The notes beneath the pieces are model-generated. The model did no database searches. It was not told the origin of the DNA and was given only the letters and a program-made list of their open reading frames with translations. Positions 57,300 to 64,000 of a stretch of 64,000 nucleotides of DNA are shown piece after piece; position 1 is the stretch's first letter, and every line of letters begins with the position of its first letter. Source of the stretch: Serratia symbiotica. Lineage in GTDB: Bacteria > Pseudomonadota > Gammaproteobacteria > Enterobacterales > Enterobacteriaceae. The DNA is taken from assembly GCA_900155695.1 (NCBI GenBank), contig FUHL01000001.1:558001-622000 (forward strand), given 5' to 3'. The translations under genes and the position numbers were made by a program.

Positions 57300-58229
57300 T
57301 TATTGTGCAAGTGCTGATAACAGAGTGACGGGTTCATTTACCGTTATTGCTGACAGGATATTAACAATACGTTTACTTAGACTACTAAGGACCTTAGTAG
57401 GGCCTGCTTCTAGCAGAAGCGTTACTCCATTGGATGCAATAAATTCTATACTCTCACTCCAGCGTACCGGACTATAAAGTTGGCGTATTAACGCACTACG
57501 GATTGCTTCAGGAGCTCTTTCGATGCGGACATCTACATTATTCACTACTGGTATCTGTGGGGAATTAAAATGGATATTTTTTAGTGCTATTGCTAGTTTA
57601 GTAGCTGCTTTCCTCATCAGTATACAATGAGATGGAACACTTACTGGCAGTGGCAATACATATTTAGCTCCAGCATCTTTACATGCACTTCCTGCACGAT
57701 TAACTGCTTCTTTATGTCCAGCAATTACCACTTGACCTGGTGAATTAAAGTTAACGATAGAAACTACTTTACCCTGAGCGGACATTTTGCAGATTTGCGC
57801 GATTTTTGCGTGATCTATACCAATAATAGCATACATAGCGCCAGTACCTTCCGGCACTGCTTCCTGCATCAATTTTCCACGTAGTTCGACTAGACCAATC
57901 GCTGCTTTAAAGTCTAACACATTAGAACAGACTAAGGCTGAGTATTCACCTAGGCTATGGCCTGCCATTAAAATTGGAACTTTACCGCCTTGCTCCTTCC
58001 ATATACGGAAGATTGATACTGAAGAAGCTAGTAATGCAGGCTGTGTATGCCAGGTTTTGTTCAATACTTCAGCTGGGCCGTGTTGTACTAAGTTCCATAA
58101 ATCGTATCCTAAAACCGTCGAGGCTTGGTCAAAAGTTTCTTCTACAATTTGAAATTGTGTAGCTAATTCAGCTAACATGCCAAGTCTCTGTGCACCCTGG
58201 CCTGGGAAAATAAAAGCACATTGCGTCAT
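57300..58229 (-). CDS. fabD: malonyl-CoA:ACP transacylase
   Basis: Loads malonyl groups onto ACP. The 309 residues equal E. coli FabD. FPGQGAQ near 8-14, the nucleophile S92 in GHSLGEYSA, the catalytic histidine in VSVPSHCILM, and NFNSPGQVVIAG are present. The ATG at 58229 (MTQCAFIFPGQG) matches the family; the frame extends seven lysine/arginine-rich codons upstream but these are unlikely to be translated. Between fabH and fabG in the usual order. Confidence 0.96.
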   Translation of the reverse strand: MTQCAFIFPGQGAQRLGMLAELATQFQIVEETFDQASTVLGYDLWNLVQHGPAEVLNKTWHTQPALLASSVSIFRIWKEQGGKVPILMAGHSLGEYSALVCSNVLDFKAAIGLVELRGKLMQEAVPEGTGAMYAIIGIDHAKIAQICKMSAQGKVVSIVNFNSPGQVVIAGHKEAVNRAGSACKDAGAKYVLPLPVSVPSHCILMRKAATKLAIALKNIHFNSPQIPVVNNVDVRIERAPEAIRSALIRQLYSPVRWSESIEFIASNGVTLLLEAGPTKVLSSLSKRIVNILSAITVNEPVTLLSALAQ

Positions 58230-58250
58230 TTTTCTTTTATTCCTATTCAA

Positions 58251-59204
58251 TCAGAATTGAATTAACGCCGCCCCCCAAGTAAAGCCGCTACCAAATGCTT
58301 CTAATAGTACTAAATGTCCATACTTAATGCGTCCATCTCGTACAGCTTCATCCAATGCTAAAGGAACTGAAGCAGAACTTGTATTACCTTGACGCTCTAT
58401 AGTCAATACTACTTTATCCATACTCATTCTAAGTCTTTTTACTACAGCACTAATAATGCGTAAATTAGCTTGATGTGGAATCAGCCAATCGAGTGCACTA
58501 CATTCTAAATTATTAGCTTGTAACGTCTCATAGACAATATTTGACAGTTCGTGAACTGCTACTTTAAATACTTCGTTGCCTATCATGGTAATATATGCTG
58601 GTTTATTTTGATTTCGACGATCTTGAAATGGTAAGCTTAGCAAGTGACTATATCGACCATCAGAATGTAAATGGGTGGATAGAATACCAGGCTTTTCAGA
58701 TGTGCCGAGTAAAACGGCGCCCGCGCCATCCCCAAATAAGATAAGAGTGCTGCGATCTGCAGGATTTAATGTATGTGACAACACATCTGTCCCAATGACT
58801 AAAGCATGTTTCACAGCTTTGTTTTTCACATACTGATCAGCTACGCTAAGAGCGTAGATAAAACCAGCACATGCTGCTGATAAATCAAAAGCAGCACATG
58901 ACTTAATCCCTAGTATTTTCTGTATTAGGCAAGCTGTACTAGGAAATGCATAAGTTGAAGTAGTCGTTGCTACGACTATTAGTCCAATATCCTCTTTCGC
59001 TATACCCGCCATTTTTAGTGCTTTTTCAGCTGCTTGACAACCCATCATAACTACAGTTTCATCATCAGCCGCAATACGCCTTTCATGAATACCAGTACGT
59101 GTAACGATCCACTCGTCAGATGTCTCCACCATTTTTTCTAGATCAGTATTAGTGCGTACTTTTACGGGCAAATAACTCCCTGTACCTAGAATCTTAGTAT
59201 ACAT
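58251..59204 (-). CDS. fabH: 3-oxoacyl-ACP synthase III
   Basis: Starts fatty-acid synthesis by condensing acetyl-CoA with malonyl-ACP. The 317 residues equal E. coli. Catalytic C112 in [13 protein letters not shown], histidine in [11 protein letters not shown] and asparagine in [17 protein letters not shown] complete the Cys-His-Asn triad. [13 protein letters not shown] is the family N-terminus. Six bases separate plsX from fabH. With fabF broken, this and an unseen FabB would supply all condensing activity. Confidence 0.97.
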   Translation of the reverse strand: MYTKILGTGSYLPVKVRTNTDLEKMVETSDEWIVTRTGIHERRIAADDETVVMMGCQAAEKALKMAGIAKEDIGLIVVATTTSTYAFPSTACLIQKILGIKSCAAFDLSAACAGFIYALSVADQYVKNKAVKHALVIGTDVLSHTLNPADRSTLILFGDGAGAVLLGTSEKPGILSTHLHSDGRYSHLLSLPFQDRRNQNKPAYITMIGNEVFKVAVHELSNIVYETLQANNLECSALDWLIPHQANLRIISAVVKRLRMSMDKVVLTIERQGNTSSASVPLALDEAVRDGRIKYGHLVLLEAFGSGFTWGAALIQF

Positions 59205-59210
59205 GTACGA

Positions 59211-60245
59211 TCAGTCACTCTTAGGTAATACAGATTTAAGGCGCGCCGCAATTCTTTCAGGGACTTGGCGCTGAACCGCTTGCACAGCCTGTTCTATGGC
59301 AGATAAAAACGCATGAAGATTTGCAGCTCCATGGCTTTTAATTACAGTTTGACGCAATCCCAATAGATATGCGCCATTATACTGGTCTGGATGGAAGTAA
59401 CTAAACCTTTTTATTCCTGGCACTTGTAGACAATGGCGTAATAATTTTAACCACCATGCTTGCTGTTTATTCTCTTTAGATGATTGCAGCAATGATAAAA
59501 ACATTCTGGCCATTCCTTCCATAGTTTTCAATGTCACGTTACCTACAAAACCATCGCATATCATCACATCCGTTTTACCTGTCAGTAGATCATTGCCTTC
59601 AAGATAACCAATGTAATTAATTGTTGGAGTTTTCTTGAGTATGTTAGCTGCGGCACGGATATTCTCTAATCCTTTGGAATCTTCTTCACCAATATTAAGC
59701 AACGCTACACGTGGTTGGATTATACCAATAATTTCTTCTGCCATCACTGCACCCATGACTGCAAATTGTACTAGCATAGCGCTATTACATGCAATATTCG
59801 CTCCCAAATCTAGTAATATAGTTTTTTGGCGTAACTGGTTAGGTATTACTGTCATTAATGCAGGACGTTCAATACCTTCTAATGGCTTAATTAACAACTT
59901 CGATAATCCCATTAAAGCCCCTGTATTGCCTGCACTGATACAGCCTTGTACTTTACCATCATTAATCAGCTCTAATGCGATACGCATTGATGTTCCATGA
60001 CTAGCACGTATCGCCTGTGCAGACGTGAGATTACTAGAAATTACTGATTGAGCAGGTATAACTTGTAATCTTGCCAGAAGAACTGAATCAGTTGTGGCAA
60101 GCAAAGGGAAAAGGATATCTGGATTTCCAACTAGTAAAATATGAAGTTCTAAATTAGAGGATAGTGCACGCAGTGCAGCGGGCACTGTAATACTGGGCCC
60201 GAAATCCCCACCCATTGTATCTAACGCCAAGGTTAGACGATTCAA
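59211..60245 (-). CDS. plsX: phosphate acyltransferase PlsX
   Basis: Converts acyl-ACP to acyl-phosphate for phospholipid synthesis; peripheral to the membrane. The 344 residues cover the family core: [20 protein letters not shown] at the N-terminus, [14 protein letters not shown] near 122-135, [20 protein letters not shown] and [13 protein letters not shown]. It follows the rpmF hairpin by 15 bp. The start at 60245 aligns with family members. Confidence 0.96.
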   Translation of the reverse strand: MNRLTLALDTMGGDFGPSITVPAALRALSSNLELHILLVGNPDILFPLLATTDSVLLARLQVIPAQSVISSNLTSAQAIRASHGTSMRIALELINDGKVQGCISAGNTGALMGLSKLLIKPLEGIERPALMTVIPNQLRQKTILLDLGANIACNSAMLVQFAVMGAVMAEEIIGIIQPRVALLNIGEEDSKGLENIRAAANILKKTPTINYIGYLEGNDLLTGKTDVMICDGFVGNVTLKTMEGMARMFLSLLQSSKENKQQAWWLKLLRHCLQVPGIKRFSYFHPDQYNGAYLLGLRQTVIKSHGAANLHAFLSAIEQAVQAVQRQVPERIAARLKSVLPKSD

Positions 60246-60259
60246 GGTACTGCCACTTA

Positions 60260-60282
60260 TAGCTTAGCTGCCAGCTAAGCTA
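60260..60282 (-). other. 10-bp hairpin across the rpmF stop codon
   Basis: TAGCTTAGCT and AGCTAAGCTA pair perfectly around a three-base loop. On the minus strand the stem contains the last rpmF codons and the TAA (60264-60266). No U-run follows, and plsX starts 15 bp later, so it may moderate read-through or protect the upstream message rather than terminate. Confidence 0.5.
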
Positions 60283-60443
60283 ATAACTTTGCGACCACGG
60301 TAGAAACCGTCAGAAGTAATGTGATGACGAAGATGCTTCTCACCAGACGCAATATCAATAGATAACTGCTTAATAGTCAGTGCATCATGTGAACGTCGCA
60401 TGCCCCGTTTAGAACGAGTTGGTTTGTTCTGTTGTACAGCCAT
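60264..60443 (-). CDS. rpmF: 50S ribosomal protein L32
   Basis: Small large-subunit protein. The 59 residues begin [20 protein letters not shown], identical to E. coli over the first 20, and continue to [15 protein letters not shown]. The C-terminus differs: SLAGS follows RKVI in place of the usual AK, and those codons are the ones forming the hairpin described above. AGTAAGG precedes the ATG. Leads the rpmF-plsX-fabHDG-acpP cluster. Confidence 0.95.
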   Translation of the reverse strand: MAVQQNKPTRSKRGMRRSHDALTIKQLSIDIASGEKHLRHHITSDGFYRGRKVISLAGS

Positions 60444-60462
60444 AGGCCTTACTCCTCAATAC

Positions 60463-60640
60463 ATTAGATTTTAAACTGACTATTCTGATAAATGGAGTGA
60501 ATTTTACCTAGATAGGTATGCTGCAGATGCCCCATCTAACTTTAGATATTTTCATAACATGAACATTTATATACCTACACTAGGGACTATAAAAGCCTTA
60601 TTTAATTTTAAATGATAACTTAAAATATAACGTGATATAA
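60463..60640 (-). pseudogene. yceD: decayed DUF177 protein gene (yceD relic)
   Basis: Upstream of rpmF on the same strand, exactly where enterics carry yceD. K-F-T-P-F-I-R-I-V-S-L-K (60469-60504) matches the C-terminal KPNPFAVLASLK. Farther upstream V-I-I-stop-N-stop-I-R-L-L-stop-S-L-V (about 60584-60625) matches AMVEDEIILALPVV with GAA to TAA twice and GAT to AAT. The rest toward 60980 is unreadable. YceD supports 23S rRNA accumulation in some bacteria. Confidence 0.65.
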
Positions 60641-61031
60641 ATGTTGTAGTTTCCAAAAGTACACGGCTTTCTAGCTAACTAGCTAAACTGAAGTTTACTT
60701 TAATAAATAGAGCTAAATATGTTATTCTAAAAAATATGTTATTCTAAGATGATATATAAAGTATGATAATATCATAGCACTGCTATATTGATGCTAAATA
60801 AATATTCGCCTGCTCTATTATTTACATTATATTGTAAATCTTTATATCAAATATAAAACTTACGTAGTTATACTATCCGCTGTTACTTTTATAGTATATT
60901 TTGTATCTTTCTCACTTAGAGACCAATATAATTACATATATTTGCATGCCATGTAGAGCGTCAATCAAGGATCATGATTTCTTCATCATATTAATTATGA
61001 TATTTTAACTTTGAAGTTAGGTAATAGTCAA

Positions 61032-61660
61032 ATGAAAAAGCTACTCAATGTTACTTTATTATATTGCTAATCTACTGAACCACAACACAACAATTTAAAA
61101 TTGTATTCCTAATAACATGAGGTGCTTATATCTTGTGCTAGGAGGAATTTATTCTTGTCACTACATGATAAGAATGACAGTATTATATAATAATATGTAC
61201 ATTTTATATACGAAAAAGAGCGCACTTATTTTATCTATAAAATATCACAATACATTACCTTATAGGTCATAGTTAATGATAGGTAACGTATTAATGTTGT
61301 AGTTACTAAAACCTACAACCAAGGAAAGAGGCGTAGGTCTTGTCTCTGTTAACAGCCAATTAAGATGTAATCATCTGCAATAGTTATAAAGAAAATATAT
61401 TTTCGATATTGCCACTCTAAATATTACATTACTAATACTTATAGTAACCTGATTGCTATATAACTACCATAAAGAAATATTCAGATGTTTGTGCTATAGA
61501 CATTATAATTGCACTTTATTACACTTTTAAGATGATATAGATAGTCAGCTATTGACTTAAATAGTGCACTAAATGTCATGGTATCTTTAGTTAAATATAA
61601 TACTTTATCCTTGCCTTTATTATATAGCCTATCAGCATGTGTGGATTTTATTGCCAATAA
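61032..61660 (+). pseudogene. yceF: decayed Maf-family nucleotide pyrophosphatase (yceF relic)
   Basis: Placed between the yceD relic and rluC on the opposite strand, as yceF is in enterics, and of the right length. Near 61032 an ATG leads to S-T-E-P-Q-H-N-N-L-K-L (family STSPWRRALLEKL), then I-S-C-A (ISFECA). At 61575-61630 C-H-G-I and N-T-L-S-L-P-L match GFGITLF and NTLVGLPL. Stops and frameshifts intervene. Order, strand, length and both ends agree. Confidence 0.6.
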
Positions 61661-61706
61661 TTATGTTGTTCACTATTTGCTCGTCATAATGCGAGGAATT
61701 CAGTGG

Positions 61707-62684
61707 CTATCCTGATTGATTTATTAAACTTTCTGATAAACTCAATATTTTTAAGCAATAGCGTAGTTCCTCATCCATCTCTGCTTCAACACGAATAGTT
61801 TCCCCAGTCGCAGGATGCTCAAATCGCAGTGCTGCTGCATGAAGAAATAAACGTTTCAGTCCAGTATTAAGCAGTTTTTGATCAAAATTGCGATCACCAT
61901 AGCGATTATCAAAGGCAATAGGATGTCCTGCATGTAATGCATGTACACGAATTTGATGAGTCCGCCCAGTAATGGGGATAGCTTTAATCAACGTAGCAAA
62001 CTCATAACGAGTTTTTACTGCAAAGTGAGTCACCGATGACTTGCCTTCTCTGTTAACACGAACAATACGTGATCCACTATTATGTAAAATATTTTTTAGC
62101 AATGGTGCCTGCACTGTTTTACAGTGGGATTCCCACTGATCTCGCACTAAAGCTAAATAATCTTTTTGCATTACTTTCATACGTAATTGTTCATGCAATG
62201 ACCTGAGCGCTGAACGTTTCTTTGCTATGAGTAGCACGCCAGAGGTCTCGCGATCTAAACGATGTACCAGTTCTAGAAAGCGAATTGCTGGCCAAAGCAC
62301 ACGGAGCCCTTCAATAATTCCAAATTTTATACCACTACCGCCATGTACTGCCATTCCAGATGGTTTATTTAGAATAAGTAGGTGGTCATCTTCATACAAA
62401 ATGCAATTAGCTAGCGCAGATACGGTATCTAGTGTACCGTACACCGGTGGTATTTTTCGCGTAGCGATGCGAACTGGAGGAATACATACTAAATCATCTA
62501 TCGACAGCTTGTATGAAGCTTTGATACGTCTTTTATTTACGCGTACTTTGCCTGTTCGCACGATGCGATAAATCATACTCTTTGGGACGCCTTTCAGTAG
62601 AAGGAACAAAAAATTATCTATTCTCTGTCCTTCTTCGTTGTCAGAAATCTTAATTACTTGTACTGTTGAATTATAGATGTTCAT
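61707..62684 (-). CDS. rluC: 23S rRNA pseudouridine synthase RluC
   Basis: Makes pseudouridines 955, 2504 and 2580 in 23S rRNA. The 325 residues have an N-terminal S4 domain (about 20-80, RIDNFLFLLLKGVPKSMIYRIVRTGKVRVN) and the RluA-type catalytic domain with D144 in HRLDRETSG, plus PITGRTHQIRVH. The C-terminus is about six residues longer than E. coli. Divergent from rne, as in enterics. Confidence 0.96.
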   Translation of the reverse strand: MNIYNSTVQVIKISDNEEGQRIDNFLFLLLKGVPKSMIYRIVRTGKVRVNKRRIKASYKLSIDDLVCIPPVRIATRKIPPVYGTLDTVSALANCILYEDDHLLILNKPSGMAVHGGSGIKFGIIEGLRVLWPAIRFLELVHRLDRETSGVLLIAKKRSALRSLHEQLRMKVMQKDYLALVRDQWESHCKTVQAPLLKNILHNSGSRIVRVNREGKSSVTHFAVKTRYEFATLIKAIPITGRTHQIRVHALHAGHPIAFDNRYGDRNFDQKLLNTGLKRLFLHAAALRFEHPATGETIRVEAEMDEELRYCLKILSLSESLINQSG

Positions 62685-63223
62685 ACTGAGTTATTCTAAA
62701 TAGCGTGCCTGAAATAGTGTTATATCTCTTATATACAGCACTCTATCTTAGATAATCCATAAAATCCAAGCGAAATAAGAAAAACAATACACCTATTAAA
62801 ACTTTAACAATATCCCATTGACAAAAAGTCACCTTGCTATAACGGTATTACCAGTGGGATAATACGGTGTTTTTCGGCATTGATTCCTGGAAGAGAATCA
62901 ATGTGGGTATATTAATTTATCTAATCGAGATACTCAGCTAGGTCGTGAGACGCAATGCTAAATCATATAATTAACTAACTGCTGCTTTTGGCTTGATCAG
63001 AAAATAGCATTAGGTCTATTAACGTTAATACAAATCTGTTTTTCAAGGCAAAATTATTTTCTTAATAAAGCAATATAGTATTACTAAAAGAATTCTTCCT
63101 TGTGTAGGATGAAGCTTGAAGTTGTTGACTTTAAAAGAAAATTGGGGTGTGAAATTCTAATCTAGCCATATAGTTATTGTACCAGCAGATTTATCGATAA
63201 TATAAAATGACGAGTAAGTTAAG
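62685..63223. promoter_or_regulatory. rluC-rne divergent control region
   Basis: A 539-bp interval. Candidate rne promoters include TTGCTATAAC near 62834 (extended -10 form TGCTATAAC) and GATAAT at 62858. E. coli rne has a 361-nt leader through which RNase E cleaves its own mRNA. A leader of similar length starting near 62.86 kb would include the hairpin below. The control function is inferred from the family. Confidence 0.35.
62878..62903 (+). promoter_or_regulatory. hairpin in the rne leader
   Basis: CATTGATTC and GAATCAATG pair perfectly around an eight-base purine-rich loop, about 320 nt before the rne start. It may correspond to a leader stem-loop used in RNase E autoregulation, but I cannot verify structural similarity. 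Confidence 0.35.
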
Positions 63224-64000
63224 ATGAAAAGAATGTTGATTAATGCAACTCAGCAGGAAGAATTGCGTGTTGCACTCGTAGATGGACAACGGCTATATGA
63301 CTTAGATATTGAAAGCCCAGGTTATAAACAGAAAAAAGCCAATATTTACAAAGGTAAAATAACTCGTATTGAACCCAGTCTTGAAGCTGTATTTGTAGAT
63401 TACGGCGCAGAACGTCATGGTTTTCTACCACTTAAAGAAATTGCCCGAGAATACTTTCCTAATCATTCTTCTTTTCATAGTCGCTTGAATATTAGAGATG
63501 GATTGCGCGAAGGACAAGAAGTTATCGTGCAGATCGACAAAGAAGAACGTGGAAATAAAGGCGCGGCTTTAACGACATTTATTAGCCTGGCAGGTAGTTA
63601 TCTTGTTCTTATGCCAAATAATCCACGTGCCGGTGGCATTTCCCGTCGTATTGAAGGTGATGAACGCACTGAACTAAAAGAGGCTCTTTCCTCACTACAA
63701 CTGCCAGATGGAATGGGTTTAATCATTCGCACGGCTGGCGTTGGTAAATCTGCGGATGCGCTACAATGGGATCTTTCTTTTCGTTTAAAGCATTGGGAAG
63801 CCATTAAGCACGTTGCTAAAAGTCGCTCTGCGCCTTTTTTGATTCATCAAGAAAGCAACGTTATGGTTCGTGCATTCCGAGATTACCTACGTCCAGATAT
63901 TGGTGAAATCTTGATAGACAATCCTCAGATTCTCAATCTCGCCAAAGAACATATTTCAGCGTTAGGTCGCCCAGATTTTAGTAGTAAAATTAAACTGTAT
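63224..64000 (+). CDS. rne: ribonuclease E, N-terminal part (cut by window end)
   Basis: Main endonuclease of mRNA decay and of rRNA/tRNA processing. The 259 codons present begin [20 protein letters not shown], as in E. coli, and follow it nearly residue for residue. They cover the RNase H-like segment, the S1 domain (about 35-125, [28 protein letters not shown]) and part of the 5' sensor region ([23 protein letters not shown]). The DNase I-like catalytic domain and the C-terminal degradosome scaffold lie outside the window. No interruption is seen. Confidence 0.96.
   Translation, partial: MKRMLINATQQEELRVALVDGQRLYDLDIESPGYKQKKANIYKGKITRIEPSLEAVFVDYGAERHGFLPLKEIAREYFPNHSSFHSRLNIRDGLREGQEVIVQIDKEERGNKGAALTTFISLAGSYLVLMPNNPRAGGISRRIEGDERTELKEALSSLQLPDGMGLIIRTAGVGKSADALQWDLSFRLKHWEAIKHVAKSRSAPFLIHQESNVMVRAFRDYLRPDIGEILIDNPQILNLAKEHISALGRPDFSSKIKLY

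Overview
The window is strongly AT-rich DNA from a gammaproteobacterium. Almost every intact protein aligns end to end with its Enterobacterales (E. coli/Erwinia-type) orthologue as I remember that sequence. About 37 intact protein genes occupy roughly 53% of the 64 kb. The rest is long AT-rich deserts in which I can read decayed genes at the positions where relatives carry them. There are no transposases, phage genes, CRISPR arrays, rRNAs or recognisable tRNAs. This pattern fits a vertically inherited insect symbiont in an intermediate stage of genome reduction. A Pantoea/Erwinia-derived symbiont such as the stinkbug type 'Ca. Pantoea carbekii' is one possibility, but I cannot confirm the species from sequence alone.

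Layout. 0.5-3 kb: queuosine genes queA-tgt (minus). 3.9-7 kb: hpt, a relic of aroQ, then accB-accC (plus). 8-9.6 kb: gshA (minus). 9.8-9.94 kb: a cluster of hairpins and a tandem repeat. 10.4-11.6 kb: fabV. 11.6-14.5 kb: a 3-kb desert. 14.6-19 kb: ydjM and the Mn/Fe importer sitABCD (minus). 19.4-22.2 kb: emtA and ftnA. 24-29.5 kb: tkt, a relic of epd, pgk, fbaA, then a relic of mscS. 30.5-34.7 kb: def-fmt-rsmB-trkA, then a relic of mscL. 36.7-38.6 kb: a probable rpoE relic and nadB. 40-43.7 kb: relics of rsfS and rlmH followed by large, clearly broken mrdA (PBP2) and mrdB (RodA). 46-53.4 kb (minus): tsaB, lpoB, hinT, ptsG, tatD, holB, tmk. 54.6-62.7 kb: a relic of pabC, broken fabF, then acpP-fabG-fabD-fabH-plsX-rpmF, relics of yceD and yceF, and rluC. 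The window ends inside rne (plus).

Together the intact genes cover fatty-acid initiation and elongation (acc, fab, plsX; the only visible enoyl reductase is FabV), glucose uptake and central carbon metabolism (ptsG, fbaA, pgk, tkt), glutathione and NAD synthesis, metal uptake and storage, tRNA/rRNA modification and translation initiation/maturation. The losses fall on rod-shape peptidoglycan synthesis, FabF-dependent lipid adjustment, both major mechanosensitive channels, possibly sigma-E, and individual steps of vitamin and aromatic pathways. The main novelty here is not a new system. It is a legible record of gene erosion in place, with operon order, strand and spacing preserved around decayed genes, plus several very strong hairpins in otherwise featureless DNA.
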